NCBI RefSeq assembly: GCF_000024185.1
Contig: NC_013790.1
Location: forward strand, 2,865,613-2,929,612
DNA from: Methanobrevibacter ruminantium M1
GTDB lineage: Archaea; Methanobacteriota; Methanobacteria; Methanobacteriales; Methanobacteriaceae
Direction: 5' to 3'
Length of the DNA stretch: 64,000 bases
Position numbers and translations under genes: made by a program. Shown here piece after piece: positions 45,911 to 54,260 of this stretch (positions are counted from its first letter, which is position 1; each line of letters begins with the position of its first letter). The notes under the pieces are model-generated. The model saw only the letters and a list, made by a program, of their open reading frames with translations, had not been told where the DNA came from and did not search any database.

Positions 45911-47362
45911 CTATGACTTTTCAGGAATATTTGTAAAAACATAAGTCAAAATTATAATAAAAACTGTAATTAGACCATAAACAATCAATTCAAAGGTATT
46001 TGCATTTAAAAGCAAATGATATACTCCACTAGCCCACATGAAGAACAATAAGATAGGCAATATGTATTTTAGAACAAATACCCATGTCTTTCCTACTTTT
46101 ACCCTGTCATTTTCATTCAATATAGGAATGACTCCTTCTATGTCATAGAACCATGTGAATATTATGGATTGAATTGCAATTAAAAGAAGGATGCAGAATT
46201 CTGTAATGAAGCTGTCTACAATTCCTACAAGATAGCTGCTGATTCCTGTTGTGAATAATAATGAAACTATGCAGCCTACTATTGACCATACAGTTACAGC
46301 CTTTTTACGGGACCAGTTCAGCTTATGGACTGTTGAATTTATCATCGGTTCAAATACTGCAACAGCTGAAGTAATTCCAGCGAACAATATTGCTATAAAT
46401 AGCAATGGAGCGATTATATGACCTATAGCACCCATAATATTGAAAATCATTGGGAAAACAACAAATACAAGTCCTGTGCCTTCGCTTACCAATTCTACAA
46501 TCGGTGTTCCGGAAGTGTAGGACATATAACCAAGAATGGAAAATATTCCAAAAGCTGTGCAGACTTCAAATGCGCAATTTGCAAAAACCACAATCAATAC
46601 ATTGTCGGTCAATTTAGATCCTTCAGGCAAATAGCTGGCATATGTCAGTGAAATTGACTCTCCCATGCTTAATGAGAAAATAATCTGTGAAAAGGCCGCA
46701 AGCCAAATGTTTACATTCAAAAGCATTTGCCAATCAGGATTCAGCAATGCGCTTATGCCTATGCCTGCACCTGGAAGGGTCAATGCAAATACAATTATGA
46801 AAGCCATTATGCCAAAAAGCAGAGGGATTAGAATCTTTGAAGCCTTTCCTATTCCCTCATTTAAATCCTTGTGGGAGATGTACCAGACACAAATCCACAC
46901 TAAGACCATGGAAATGGTTGTTGGAATTATAAAGCTTGCCATATTGGAGAGGTTTGAGCTTCCTCCGACATTCTGCACGAAATAAAGAGCAGAATCAGCT
47001 CCCCAGCTGAAATTTATGCTTGAGCCTAAATAGACCAAATCCCAGCTTACTATAACCAGATAATAGATTAGAACAAAATAGATAATTAAAACCAATGCCC
47101 ATGAAATGTATTCCAATTTAGGATTGATGCTCTTTAAGATATTGGAAAAAGAGTCTTTATGGCGGAATCCAATTCCATATTCCAATACAAGAAATGGAAT
47201 TCCCATGATTAGAATTGCAACTAAATAAGGTATAAAAAAAGTTCCTCCACCGTTTGAGTAAACAACATAGCTATAACGCCAGATATTGCCTAATCCAACA
47301 GCAGCTCCAATCATTGATAATAAAAAAGCAATTCTTGAATTCCATTGATTTTGATTATCCAT
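45911..47362 (-). CDS. Sodium-dependent transporter, NSS family
   Basis: 483 residues with about 11-12 membrane segments. The N-terminal stretch WNSRIAFLLSMIGAAVGLGN followed by IWRYSYVVYSNGGGTFF is the sodium and substrate site of the neurotransmitter:sodium symporter family, which includes LeuT and MhsT. Prokaryotic members import amino acids with sodium. The substrate is not visible from the sequence. GGTG lies seven bases before the ATG. It stands alone on the minus strand with 178 bp to the next gene. Confidence 0.9.
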   Translation of the reverse strand: MDNQNQWNSRIAFLLSMIGAAVGLGNIWRYSYVVYSNGGGTFFIPYLVAILIMGIPFLVLEYGIGFRHKDSFSNILKSINPKLEYISWALVLIIYFVLIYYLVIVSWDLVYLGSSINFSWGADSALYFVQNVGGSSNLSNMASFIIPTTISMVLVWICVWYISHKDLNEGIGKASKILIPLLFGIMAFIIVFALTLPGAGIGISALLNPDWQMLLNVNIWLAAFSQIIFSLSMGESISLTYASYLPEGSKLTDNVLIVVFANCAFEVCTAFGIFSILGYMSYTSGTPIVELVSEGTGLVFVVFPMIFNIMGAIGHIIAPLLFIAILFAGITSAVAVFEPMINSTVHKLNWSRKKAVTVWSIVGCIVSLLFTTGISSYLVGIVDSFITEFCILLLIAIQSIIFTWFYDIEGVIPILNENDRVKVGKTWVFVLKYILPILLFFMWASGVYHLLLNANTFELIVYGLITVFIIILTYVFTNIPEKS

Positions 47363-47540
47363 TTATAAGCACCGATTAATATATTTCTTTTAGAAATAAT
47401 ATAAAATTATTGATTTTTGTTCAACAAATGGAGATAATAAATAAAGATAATGATTAAAAAATTAGAATAATTTAATGATTACTTCACATTTAAAGCTGAC
47501 AAATAAATATTTAAAAAAAAATAGGAAAATGATGAAAGAA

Positions 47541-48002
47541 TTAAAAAATAAGAGTCTTAAACTCCTTTCTCATGCAAATGCAAGCATCATCGTCCTTAAA
47601 AAAGCCAAAATTATCTATCTTTTCATAGCCTAGCTTCTTATATAAGTTGATGGCAGCCATATTTTCACTTCCAGTTTCAATAATTGAGTATTTGAAATTG
47701 TTTTCCATAGCCAACTTCTCCAAGGCCTTGACAAGCTTATAAGCTATTTTTTTATTTCTATATCTCTTCTTTACATAGACTCGTCTGATTTCAACTGACT
47801 GCTCATCAAATATACGATAGCTGGCACAGGCTATAGGATTTCCCCAATTTAATACAAGCAATACAACATGAGGATCTTCTAAGGTGTTGTAATCGAGATA
47901 CTTTAGAGAGTCTTCTCCAATATTAGAGTAATATTCATTGTTCAATTCATTAGAAAGCTCTATGAATCTTTCGTCTTTTTCGTTGGTTAATATTGTTTCC
48001 AT
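47541..48002 (-). CDS. GNAT family N-acetyltransferase
   Basis: 153 residues. The acetyl-CoA binding region is VEIRRVYVKKRYRNKKIAYK, a variant of the usual R/Q-x-x-G-x-G/A loop, followed by ETGSENMAAINLYKKLGYEK, the standard late GNAT motif. The acceptor is unknown. AGGTGA lies five bases before the start. It is 35 bp downstream of the deaminase gene on the same strand and likely co-transcribed. Confidence 0.85.
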   Translation of the reverse strand: METILTNEKDERFIELSNELNNEYYSNIGEDSLKYLDYNTLEDPHVVLLVLNWGNPIACASYRIFDEQSVEIRRVYVKKRYRNKKIAYKLVKALEKLAMENNFKYSIIETGSENMAAINLYKKLGYEKIDNFGFFKDDDACICMRKEFKTLIF

Positions 48003-48037
48003 AGTTTCACCTAAAATCTCAAAATCTCTAAAAATCT

Positions 48038-48505
48038 TTATTCCTTTAGCTCTGTAGTGTTTCCCACCTTAGCAAGCTCATTTTCCCATATTCCTGGATT
48101 ATTGTTTACAAAGTCTTCAAAGAGCTCTTTGCATTTATCATCGTTTAAGACAATTATTTCAACACCATTATCTTTTAATAGCTTTTCTGCTCCCATAAGG
48201 GTTTGATTATCTCCGATAACGACTCTTGGGATATTGTATAGAATCACTGCACCTGAGCACATTGGACAAGGAGATAATGTTGTGTATAAGGTGCATTTTT
48301 GGTAGTCTTCGTGATTTAATCGCCCTGCATTTTCGATAGCATCCATTTCAGCATGTAGGATGGATGAATCCTTTTGAATAAGTCTGTTATGGCCTCTAGA
48401 GATTATTTGGTTTTCCTTTACAAGGACTGCTCCTATAGGCAATCCTCCCTCTTTTGATGAGATTTCGGCCTCTTTGATGGCCTCTTCCATAAATTTTTGA
48501 TGCAT
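48038..48505 (-). CDS. Cytosine deaminase-like zinc enzyme
   Basis: 155 residues of the cytidine/deoxycytidylate deaminase fold, with zinc motifs HAE (LHAEMDAIENAGRL) and PCPMC (TLSPCPMCSGAVI). The overall pattern GGLPIGAVL, RGHNRLIQKDS, YTTLSPC, IPRVVIGDN and the C-terminal NDDKCKELFEDFVNNNPGIW follows yeast-type cytosine deaminase more than TadA. It probably deaminates a free base such as cytosine or guanine in salvage. SD GAGGA lies six bases before the start. It is upstream of the GNAT gene, 35 bp apart. Confidence 0.83.
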   Translation of the reverse strand: MHQKFMEEAIKEAEISSKEGGLPIGAVLVKENQIISRGHNRLIQKDSSILHAEMDAIENAGRLNHEDYQKCTLYTTLSPCPMCSGAVILYNIPRVVIGDNQTLMGAEKLLKDNGVEIIVLNDDKCKELFEDFVNNNPGIWENELAKVGNTTELKE

Positions 48506-48667
48506 ATGATTCCTCTTTGCTTTTTGATATTATATTTAAAATAGGAAGGATAATAATTTTACTAAAAAAGAAAAGATAAAATCGAAATTCTTAAGAGAAA
48601 TAGTGAAAGAAAGAGAAATAAATTAAAACAATAAAAAAGAGCAAATTTGAATTTAAAAGAGTAATAT

Positions 48668-48757
48668 AAGTTGAAAAAGAGTTAAATTAAAGTTTAAAAA
48701 GAATTGAAGTTAAAAAAGAGTTAAATTAAAGTTTAAAAAGAATTGAAGTTAAAAAAG
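48668..48757. repeat. 39 bp AT-rich tandem repeat, 2.3 copies
   Basis: AAGTTGAAAAAGAGTTAAAT at 48668, AAGTTAAAAAAGAGTTAAAT at 48707 and AAGTTAAAAAAGC at 48746 give a 39 bp period. It lies in the gap downstream of the chelatase gene and ends at its stop codon. Confidence 0.8.
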
Positions 48758-49717
48758 CTAAAGAGCTTCTTTAACCATGGTTTCTAATATTTCAATCAAT
48801 ATGTCATCATCACAGATTGGTTCTGGATATAAGATTTCTCCATCGAACTCCATCTTTTCATCCCCATGGGCATGATGATGGTGATGATGTCCGTGAGAGT
48901 GTCCGTGATCATGGTCATGTCCGTGGTCGTGACTGTGGTCATGGTCGTGATCATGATGGTGATGGTGATGATGTCCGCTACCATCATCCTCAATAAGGCC
49001 TAATATTGTCGGAATGTCCCTTGTTGTATGAACGCCCGGAGCAATGAATACAGGGACTACAATTAATCTGTCAACTTCATTTTCGCTTACAAGCTTGTTA
49101 ATTGTAGTTGGAATGTTAGGATCTACAAGTTCCATGAATGCAAAGTCACATACATAATCGGTTTGTTCTTCAAACTGTTGGAATACGCATGAAATGAACT
49201 CTTTATTGTAGTTTAATCTGCTTCCATGGGATACAAGTAAGACTGCTGTCTTTGCATCATCATCTAGCTTGGAATCTTCAAGAGCTGTGTCTATTCTGTT
49301 GTTTATGATTTCAATAAGTCTTGGATTAGGGCCTATTGCATCGATAAGTTTTAATTCTCCATCGAAATCAACCTCTTCAAGGCCATAGAGATAGTGGCCT
49401 TCTGGGTAATTGCCGTCAGGCTGTCTTGGGTCGGTTTCCTTAGGCTCAAGGCCTAATATTATAGGAATGTCGATGTTTGTATGAATTCCAGGGGCTAAAA
49501 ATACGGGAGTTGCTATGATTCTTTTTAGACCTGGGTTTCTTTCCTTTAAGATATTTATTGCCTCAGGGAGGCTTGGCTTAGCCACTTTCATATAGCCTAC
49601 TTCAGCGTCAAATTCAGTCTGTTCCTTAAATTTAGCGCATATGTCCTTAAAAACTTCTTCTGCATAAGGGAGACTACTTCCATGACTTAATAATAAAACA
49701 GCAGTATCTTCACTCAT
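48758..49717 (-). CDS. Two-domain CbiX/CfbA-type sirohydrochlorin chelatase with His-rich linker
   Basis: About 319 residues, two homologous chelatase domains. Each has its own catalytic-type histidine (LLLSHGSSLPYAEE and LLVSHGSRLNYNKE) and a metal-site loop (PVFLAPGIHTNIDIP and PVFIAPGVHTTRDIP). Near the end a run of about 35 His, Asp and Gly residues (HHHHHHHDHDHDHSHDHG and so on) is inserted, probably holding nickel or cobalt. The family inserts cobalt (cobamides) or nickel (coenzyme F430) into sirohydrochlorin. Short CfbA is about half as long and works as a dimer, so this fused form may do so in one chain. I prefer ATG 49717, with GTGATT as ribosome binding site, over the GTG at 49726. 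Confidence 0.83.
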   Translation of the reverse strand: MSEDTAVLLLSHGSSLPYAEEVFKDICAKFKEQTEFDAEVGYMKVAKPSLPEAINILKERNPGLKRIIATPVFLAPGIHTNIDIPIILGLEPKETDPRQPDGNYPEGHYLYGLEEVDFDGELKLIDAIGPNPRLIEIINNRIDTALEDSKLDDDAKTAVLLVSHGSRLNYNKEFISCVFQQFEEQTDYVCDFAFMELVDPNIPTTINKLVSENEVDRLIVVPVFIAPGVHTTRDIPTILGLIEDDGSGHHHHHHHDHDHDHSHDHGHDHDHGHSHGHHHHHHAHGDEKMEFDGEILYPEPICDDDILIEILETMVKEAL

Positions 49718-50050
49718 AATAATCACATAATAGTTAATGTGTTACAACTTGGTTAAAGTTAATAATATCTTGACTTAAGGGCTAATTTTCAATTTACCGA
49801 TTGGTTATTTAAATAAATATTATTTGTCTAAAGCATAAATTTTTACAATCAGAAAACTTAATAAAATTAAATTTAAGTCAATAAAATATAAAATTTTTTG
49901 TTAAATTTCTTTTATACTATTAATTATAGCTTTATTATTAATAAACTTTGTTAATAATTAGTTAAATTAAATTAAAAGTATTAAAATTAAAGTAAAAATT
50001 TTAAAATTAGTAATAACTTTTTTTAAAAAAGTATTAAAATAAATGCAAAA
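49718..50050. other. Gap without gene
   Basis: Very AT-rich sequence between the chelatase start and the terminator of the DUF35 gene. It must hold the chelatase promoter. I see no gene or distinct repeat. Confidence 0.6.
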
Positions 50051-50077
50051 AAAAATAAAATAGCTAAAAGCTATTTT
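50051..50077 (-). terminator. Terminator of the DUF35 gene
   Basis: AAAATAGC-TAAAA-GCTATTTT, an 8 bp perfect stem. On the minus strand it is followed by ATTTTTTTTTG. Confidence 0.8.
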
Positions 50078-50111
50078 AAAATTATTTTACGATTATAAAT
50101 AAAATCTATAA

Positions 50112-50510
50112 TTATTTTACGATTTTAAACTTGAATCCATATGAGATAACGCCATCAGGGCCATCTTCACGAATCTTTCTAAAGACCATCTCTACAGGGT
50201 CGCCAATTTGAATATCATCAACATCAGCGTCAACAATCTGTGCAGTGACCTTTGCGCCCTCTTCAAGCTCAATGATAGCTACAGCATAAGGAGCTATCTT
50301 TTTAAAGTCAGAAGTAGGTGTTCTAATCACGGAATAGGTGTGAATTTTTCCTTTTCCGGAAAATTGTATATCTTCTATATTTCCTTTTCTTCTGCATTCA
50401 GGACAGATAACTCTTTGCGGGAAGAAAACTTGACCGCAGGTAGTACATTTAGATCCAATAAGATTGTATCTTTGTTGGATATGACGCCATGTTCTTACAG
50501 TATCAGACAT
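50112..50510 (-). CDS. DUF35 Zn-ribbon/OB-fold protein linked to thiolase and HMG-CoA synthase
   Basis: 132 residues. An N-terminal helix (WRHIQQRYNLIGSKC) leads to a zinc ribbon CTTCGQVFFPQRVICPEC and then an OB-fold (GKIHTYSVIRTPTSDF, YAVAIIELEEGAKVTAQIVD). In archaea such DUF35 proteins bridge acetoacetyl-CoA thiolase and HMG-CoA synthase in the mevalonate pathway, passing the intermediate between them. Those two genes are often adjacent but are not in this window. AAGGAGGA lies before the start. Confidence 0.87.
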   Translation of the reverse strand: MSDTVRTWRHIQQRYNLIGSKCTTCGQVFFPQRVICPECRRKGNIEDIQFSGKGKIHTYSVIRTPTSDFKKIAPYAVAIIELEEGAKVTAQIVDADVDDIQIGDPVEMVFRKIREDGPDGVISYGFKFKIVK

Positions 50511-50760
50511 TAAATTCCTCCTTATTGAAATTTAAGTAATTATATAATAAACTTAAAAATTTTAATTTTATTTATGTTAATTTTTCTTTATTTAGTTAAC
50601 TTTTTTGCCTATTTTATAGCAAATAATCTATAACATTAATTTATTTATTTTTCATCTATAATAAACTATAAGGTTTTTAATGGTTTTGGAGTTTTATTTA
50701 TTTAGCAATTTTAAATCAATTTTACACTCTCAAACAACTTTCACACTTTCACATCAATTT

Positions 50761-50910
50761 CACAGGATGACAACAAAATTGTTTCAACTTCACAACAATT
50801 TTACGAAGCCACGACAATTTTACAAGATAACAACAAAATTGTTTTTATTTCATAACAATTTTACGAAGCCACGACAATTTTACGGGATAACAACAATTTT
50901 ACGAAGTCAA
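50761..50910. repeat. 60 bp tandem repeat, 2.5 copies
   Basis: Bases 50761-50820 and 50821-50880 are closely alike (CAACAAAATTGTTT..., CAACAATTTTACGAAGCCAC), and a shortened copy follows. The rest of the 50511-50991 gap shows only AT-rich sequence. Confidence 0.88.
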
Positions 50911-50991
50911 ATCAACTTTTTAAGTCACAATTGTTATTTTTATCCAAAAATACATAGTTTTAAATAGTATTTCCTTGAGAAAGATTTTTTA

Positions 50992-52149
50992 ATGACAATT
51001 AAAAAATATTTCAAAACAAGAAAAGGAACTAAAAAATCAGTCCAAGAAAGAGATTATGATAGTGATTACTCAAATAAAGGGCTCCATAAAGAATCAAGAA
51101 TTAAAAACTTGCTTAATGACAATAAAGGAAACTATTCAATCGTCATTAGTGCAATTCTACTAATATCCTTTTTGATTCTCTCTATTATTGTGCTGAACAC
51201 AGTTTTAGAGGAAAGGGAAGAACATACAGACACAATAGCTTCAAACCAATACCAATACATCATAGAAGATTATAAGCGAAATTTACCTAATATTGAGCGT
51301 GAGGCATTGGAAGAGCTGAGCTTATATGTCATTGAGAATAAAAGACCCTGCTTTAACTCTCGTGATGACTTAAAGGAGATAATAGATGAAAAACTGGCTC
51401 AAAAGAATCAGGAATATTATCAAAACTATAATATTGAAATAAACTCCTCAATCATAGGGATTGAAAACACTAGCGATCCATTTTCCTATAAGTTTAAAAC
51501 ATATATTTCAAGTGTAAAGGGAGACTTTTCCTATGAGGAGATAGATGAATCGTATGTGAACTGCTATAATCTAAAAGATCCAGTACCTGTTCTCTTTTGC
51601 GGTGATGATTCAAGCTTTAGAATAGAGGACTATAGTCTTTTAGGTGACTCTGATTTTGGAACTCATGACTCCAATTTTGAAAATGATGATTCCTCTTCCA
51701 ATCAAAAGGTATTTTATGGCCATTCTTTGGCTAAATTCCTCAGAAGGCATCATGTTGAAAACTATTCATTCTATGAGAATGCAAGCTCTCCATTTATAAT
51801 AAAAAGATGCCCTTACGACCCTTATAAGCATCATGGAGATGACAATGGAAGAATCATGAAAAACTGCAGAGACAATGGATACTATCACGAAAGCGCAGAT
51901 GGAGCTTGCTACTTATGCAGGCTAGAAGGAAAGTCAGGATGTGACCATTATGGCTTTGAAACATTTATAAATCCTCAAAAGACCAATGAAACCGGAGGTG
52001 TCAGTGCCTGCGGCTCTGACCATGTAATATTCAGTGATGACATCTATCCAGGGGTTGAGGTTATTTATAATAGTGAAAATGGATTGAATGAAATATTATA
52101 TCTTGACCCTCATGGACATAAGGTGAAGTATGGAATGAGTGAGTATTAA
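50992..52149 (+). CDS. Pilin-like single-pass membrane protein
   Basis: 385 residues. A basic N-terminal segment ends in DNKGNYSIVISAILLISFLI, a hydrophobic stretch (about 46-70) that resembles a prepilin-type segment. The outer part is charged and contains CPYDPYKHHGDD and a Cys-rich piece (CYLCRLEGKSGCDH, about 303-320) that may bind metal or form disulfides. There is no recognised enzyme domain. It is followed 52 bp later by a second protein of the same plan, probably in one operon. The ribosome binding site is weak. Confidence 0.65.
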   Translation: MTIKKYFKTRKGTKKSVQERDYDSDYSNKGLHKESRIKNLLNDNKGNYSIVISAILLISFLILSIIVLNTVLEEREEHTDTIASNQYQYIIEDYKRNLPNIEREALEELSLYVIENKRPCFNSRDDLKEIIDEKLAQKNQEYYQNYNIEINSSIIGIENTSDPFSYKFKTYISSVKGDFSYEEIDESYVNCYNLKDPVPVLFCGDDSSFRIEDYSLLGDSDFGTHDSNFENDDSSSNQKVFYGHSLAKFLRRHHVENYSFYENASSPFIIKRCPYDPYKHHGDDNGRIMKNCRDNGYYHESADGACYLCRLEGKSGCDHYGFETFINPQKTNETGGVSACGSDHVIFSDDIYPGVEVIYNSENGLNEILYLDPHGHKVKYGMSEY

Positions 52150-52201
52150 AATACGGCCGTGAATTAAATAATAAAAATATGGCCTATAGAGAGTGATTGA
52201 A

Positions 52202-53263
52202 ATGATAAAACTAGTTAATGAGCTAAAAATAGACCAAAAAGGCTTAATGTACTCCTCAGAATTGATTCTGTCCCTCATATTGATTATATTCATCATAGGA
52301 ATCATGGCCAATATAACAGACAGCGTCAATGAAAAGGTCCTTAGCCAAGAGGAGCTTTCCTCCCTAGAGGCCATAAGCATAGAAAGTGTAGATTATCTAT
52401 TGAACAATCCTGGAAGTCCAATGAATTGGGAGGAAGATGAAGGATTGAATAATGGAATTGTATCAAGACGAATCATACCAGGACTTGCCATAAATAAAAA
52501 ATCTGTGGAAAATGGCTTTTTTTATGAAGAAAGCAGTAGTGATGAAGAGATAATACCTAACTCCATATCATATATCAAGCTCTTAAAGCTTCAATCTAAC
52601 TATGATGACTTGATCAATCGGAATCTATTTAATTCGACTCTTAAAAGTTCAATAACTATTTATCCCCACTCTGATATTGATATAATAGCTATGGGAGATG
52701 ATTTAGAATCATCTAGTGATGTTGTGGCTATAAATAGAACAGTTAGATGTGACTATCTTAGCAATTTTGTGATATATAGGTTCAATGACTTTGAGCTTTA
52801 TGGTGAGAATTATAAAAAAACCGAACTCTGCAATCATGACAGCAATGTTAATCTATCTAATCATAGCAATGATCGAAGGTATTTTTGGCTTTGCAAGAAC
52901 TTTAGAATCTATAGAAGTTCTCTAAATAACTATAATTATTACTTGATTTCTGATTCGTCAATAAGGCATGCAAATAGTTATTATATACTGGAAAGCCTTA
53001 ACAGAACAAGGGATGATATGGAAAGATTAAATGATGAGGTGATTGAATTAAATCCGTTCTTTGCTGAAGATATGGTAAATAGCTCTAATGAGATTTATTC
53101 AATTCATTTTAAGGTTCCACATGATGATATTGATGATTTTAAAACGGTTATGGTAGCTATCCATAAGAATATGACTGATGAGATTGTATCCAATAATCAG
53201 TTGAGATATGATTATTTTAATAGCGGGGAGGTGGATTTTGTTTTAAAAACGGCTTATAGATAG
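52202..53263 (+). CDS. Pilin-like single-pass membrane protein
   Basis: About 353 residues. The N-terminus has DQKGLMYSSELILSLILIIF, with a Lys-Gly before a hydrophobic segment carrying an early Glu, as in archaeal type IV pilin precursors. The long outer domain has no recognised family. I prefer the ATG at 52202, with GAGTGAT at normal spacing, over the GTG at 52193. It forms a pair with the gene at 50992 and may be part of a pilus-like or surface complex, but no secretion ATPase or peptidase gene is near. Confidence 0.65.
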   Translation: MIKLVNELKIDQKGLMYSSELILSLILIIFIIGIMANITDSVNEKVLSQEELSSLEAISIESVDYLLNNPGSPMNWEEDEGLNNGIVSRRIIPGLAINKKSVENGFFYEESSSDEEIIPNSISYIKLLKLQSNYDDLINRNLFNSTLKSSITIYPHSDIDIIAMGDDLESSSDVVAINRTVRCDYLSNFVIYRFNDFELYGENYKKTELCNHDSNVNLSNHSNDRRYFWLCKNFRIYRSSLNNYNYYLISDSSIRHANSYYILESLNRTRDDMERLNDEVIELNPFFAEDMVNSSNEIYSIHFKVPHDDIDDFKTVMVAIHKNMTDEIVSNNQLRYDYFNSGEVDFVLKTAYR

Positions 53264-53327
53264 AAAATGAAAGTTAAAAAAAGAAAGAAAAATTTAATTT
53301 TGATAAAACTTTTAATGGAAAAATATA

Positions 53328-53343
53328 TGTATACATGTATACA
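53328..53343. promoter_or_regulatory. Palindromic operator of the VapBC pair
   Basis: TGTATACATGTATACA is a perfect 16 bp palindrome 36 bp before vapB and overlaps an AATATATG TATA-like box. Toxin-antitoxin pairs usually repress themselves through such sites. Confidence 0.6.
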
Positions 53344-53378
53344 AATATACAAGTATTAAAGTATATGAGTTGATTTAA

Positions 53379-53813
53379 ATGAGCACTACAATCAGAATTA
53401 ACAAAGACGTGAAAGAATTATTAAAATTAAAAAGTGTTGAAACAGGTGTAAGTCAGATAGATTTAGCAAATAGATACATTCTATATGGAATCAAATACGA
53501 TGATACCCCTAGTAAACCTATAAAATCAATCGAAGAAATAGAAAAACTATTAAATTACGATGAAATAAGAGAATCTGTCGAAGAAATAGATCTTAAAGAT
53601 TACGAATACGAAATACCTCAAGGAATTTCATTAGTTAAAGAAGGAGAAGAAAATAAACCAATCAATACTGAAGAAGAAATTAAAAAGATATTAAAATATG
53701 ATAAACCAGAAGGAGACGATGTTTCAAGAAGCATCGCCGGAATAATAAAGACAGAAGAAGTCACAGATGCGGTAAAACTAAAGAAAGAAAGATTAAAAGA
53801 GAGGTATAAATGA
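53379..53813 (+). CDS. vapB: VapB-like antitoxin with duplicated C-terminal motif
   Basis: 144 residues. The N-terminus (STTIRINKDVKELLKLKSVE) looks like a ribbon-helix-helix DNA-binding domain. The rest is acidic and contains a motif twice: KPIKSIEEIEKLLNYD (46-61) and KPINTEEEIKKILKYD (93-108). This is likely the toxin-binding part and makes the protein longer than most VapB (about 70-90). The stop overlaps the start of the PIN toxin as ATGA, so they are translationally coupled. The palindrome upstream is the probable operator. Confidence 0.8.
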   Translation: MSTTIRINKDVKELLKLKSVETGVSQIDLANRYILYGIKYDDTPSKPIKSIEEIEKLLNYDEIRESVEEIDLKDYEYEIPQGISLVKEGEENKPINTEEEIKKILKYDKPEGDDVSRSIAGIIKTEEVTDAVKLKKERLKERYK

Positions 53814-54202
53814 TTTTTTTAGATACTACCTATATAATTGCATTAATAAATGAAAATGATAAATATCATAAGAAAGCTTTAAAATTGATGGAAGATGTGG
53901 ATTATGAAAAGAAGATGACAAACAGTGTTGTTTTCGTTGAATCATTAAATATGTTGGATAAAAGAAGCACACAAAAGGATATAGATAACATTGTTAATAA
54001 ATTATATCAATTAGACAAAATACATTGTGTAAATTCTGCAAATATCAAAAACTCACTAAATATATTTAAATTTTACAATGGTTCTATAAATTTTGCAGAT
54101 TGCACTATAATTGATAGTATGATCACATATCGGATAAATGAAATAATATCTTTTGATTCTGATTTTGATAAGGTGAAAGGGATAAAAAGAATTTATATTT
54201 AA
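53810..54202 (+). CDS. vapC: VapC-like PIN-domain toxin
   Basis: 130 residues of the PIN ribonuclease fold. Acidic active-site residues are visible: Asp5 (MIFLDTTYI), Glu44 (FVESLNML), Asp97 (INFADCTIID) and Asp116/118 (SFDSDFDK). VapC toxins cut RNA, often tRNA, when freed from VapB. The start overlaps the vapB stop by four bases. It ends in front of a shared hairpin. Confidence 0.88.
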   Translation: MIFLDTTYIIALINENDKYHKKALKLMEDVDYEKKMTNSVVFVESLNMLDKRSTQKDIDNIVNKLYQLDKIHCVNSANIKNSLNIFKFYNGSINFADCTIIDSMITYRINEIISFDSDFDKVKGIKRIYI

Positions 54203-54214
54203 AAAATAAAAAAA

Positions 54215-54236
54215 GAGTTTTACATAAGTAAAACTC
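54215..54236 (-). terminator. Terminator of the ABC transporter operon
   Basis: GAGTTTTAC-ATAA-GTAAAACTC is a 9 bp perfect stem. On the minus strand TTTTTTTATTTTTT follows, so it ends the leftward permease gene and may also stop vapC transcripts. Confidence 0.8.
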
Positions 54237-54260
54237 ATTCATGTTTTAAATAGTCCTCAA

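Noticed and set aside
50680-50967. 95-residue frame over the 60 bp repeat
   Set aside because: The frame stays open only because the repeat length is divisible by three; no ribosome binding site, and the product is repeat sequence.
54056-54238. 60-residue frame antisense to the PIN toxin
   Set aside because: Shadow of vapC; covers the hairpin and lacks a start signal.
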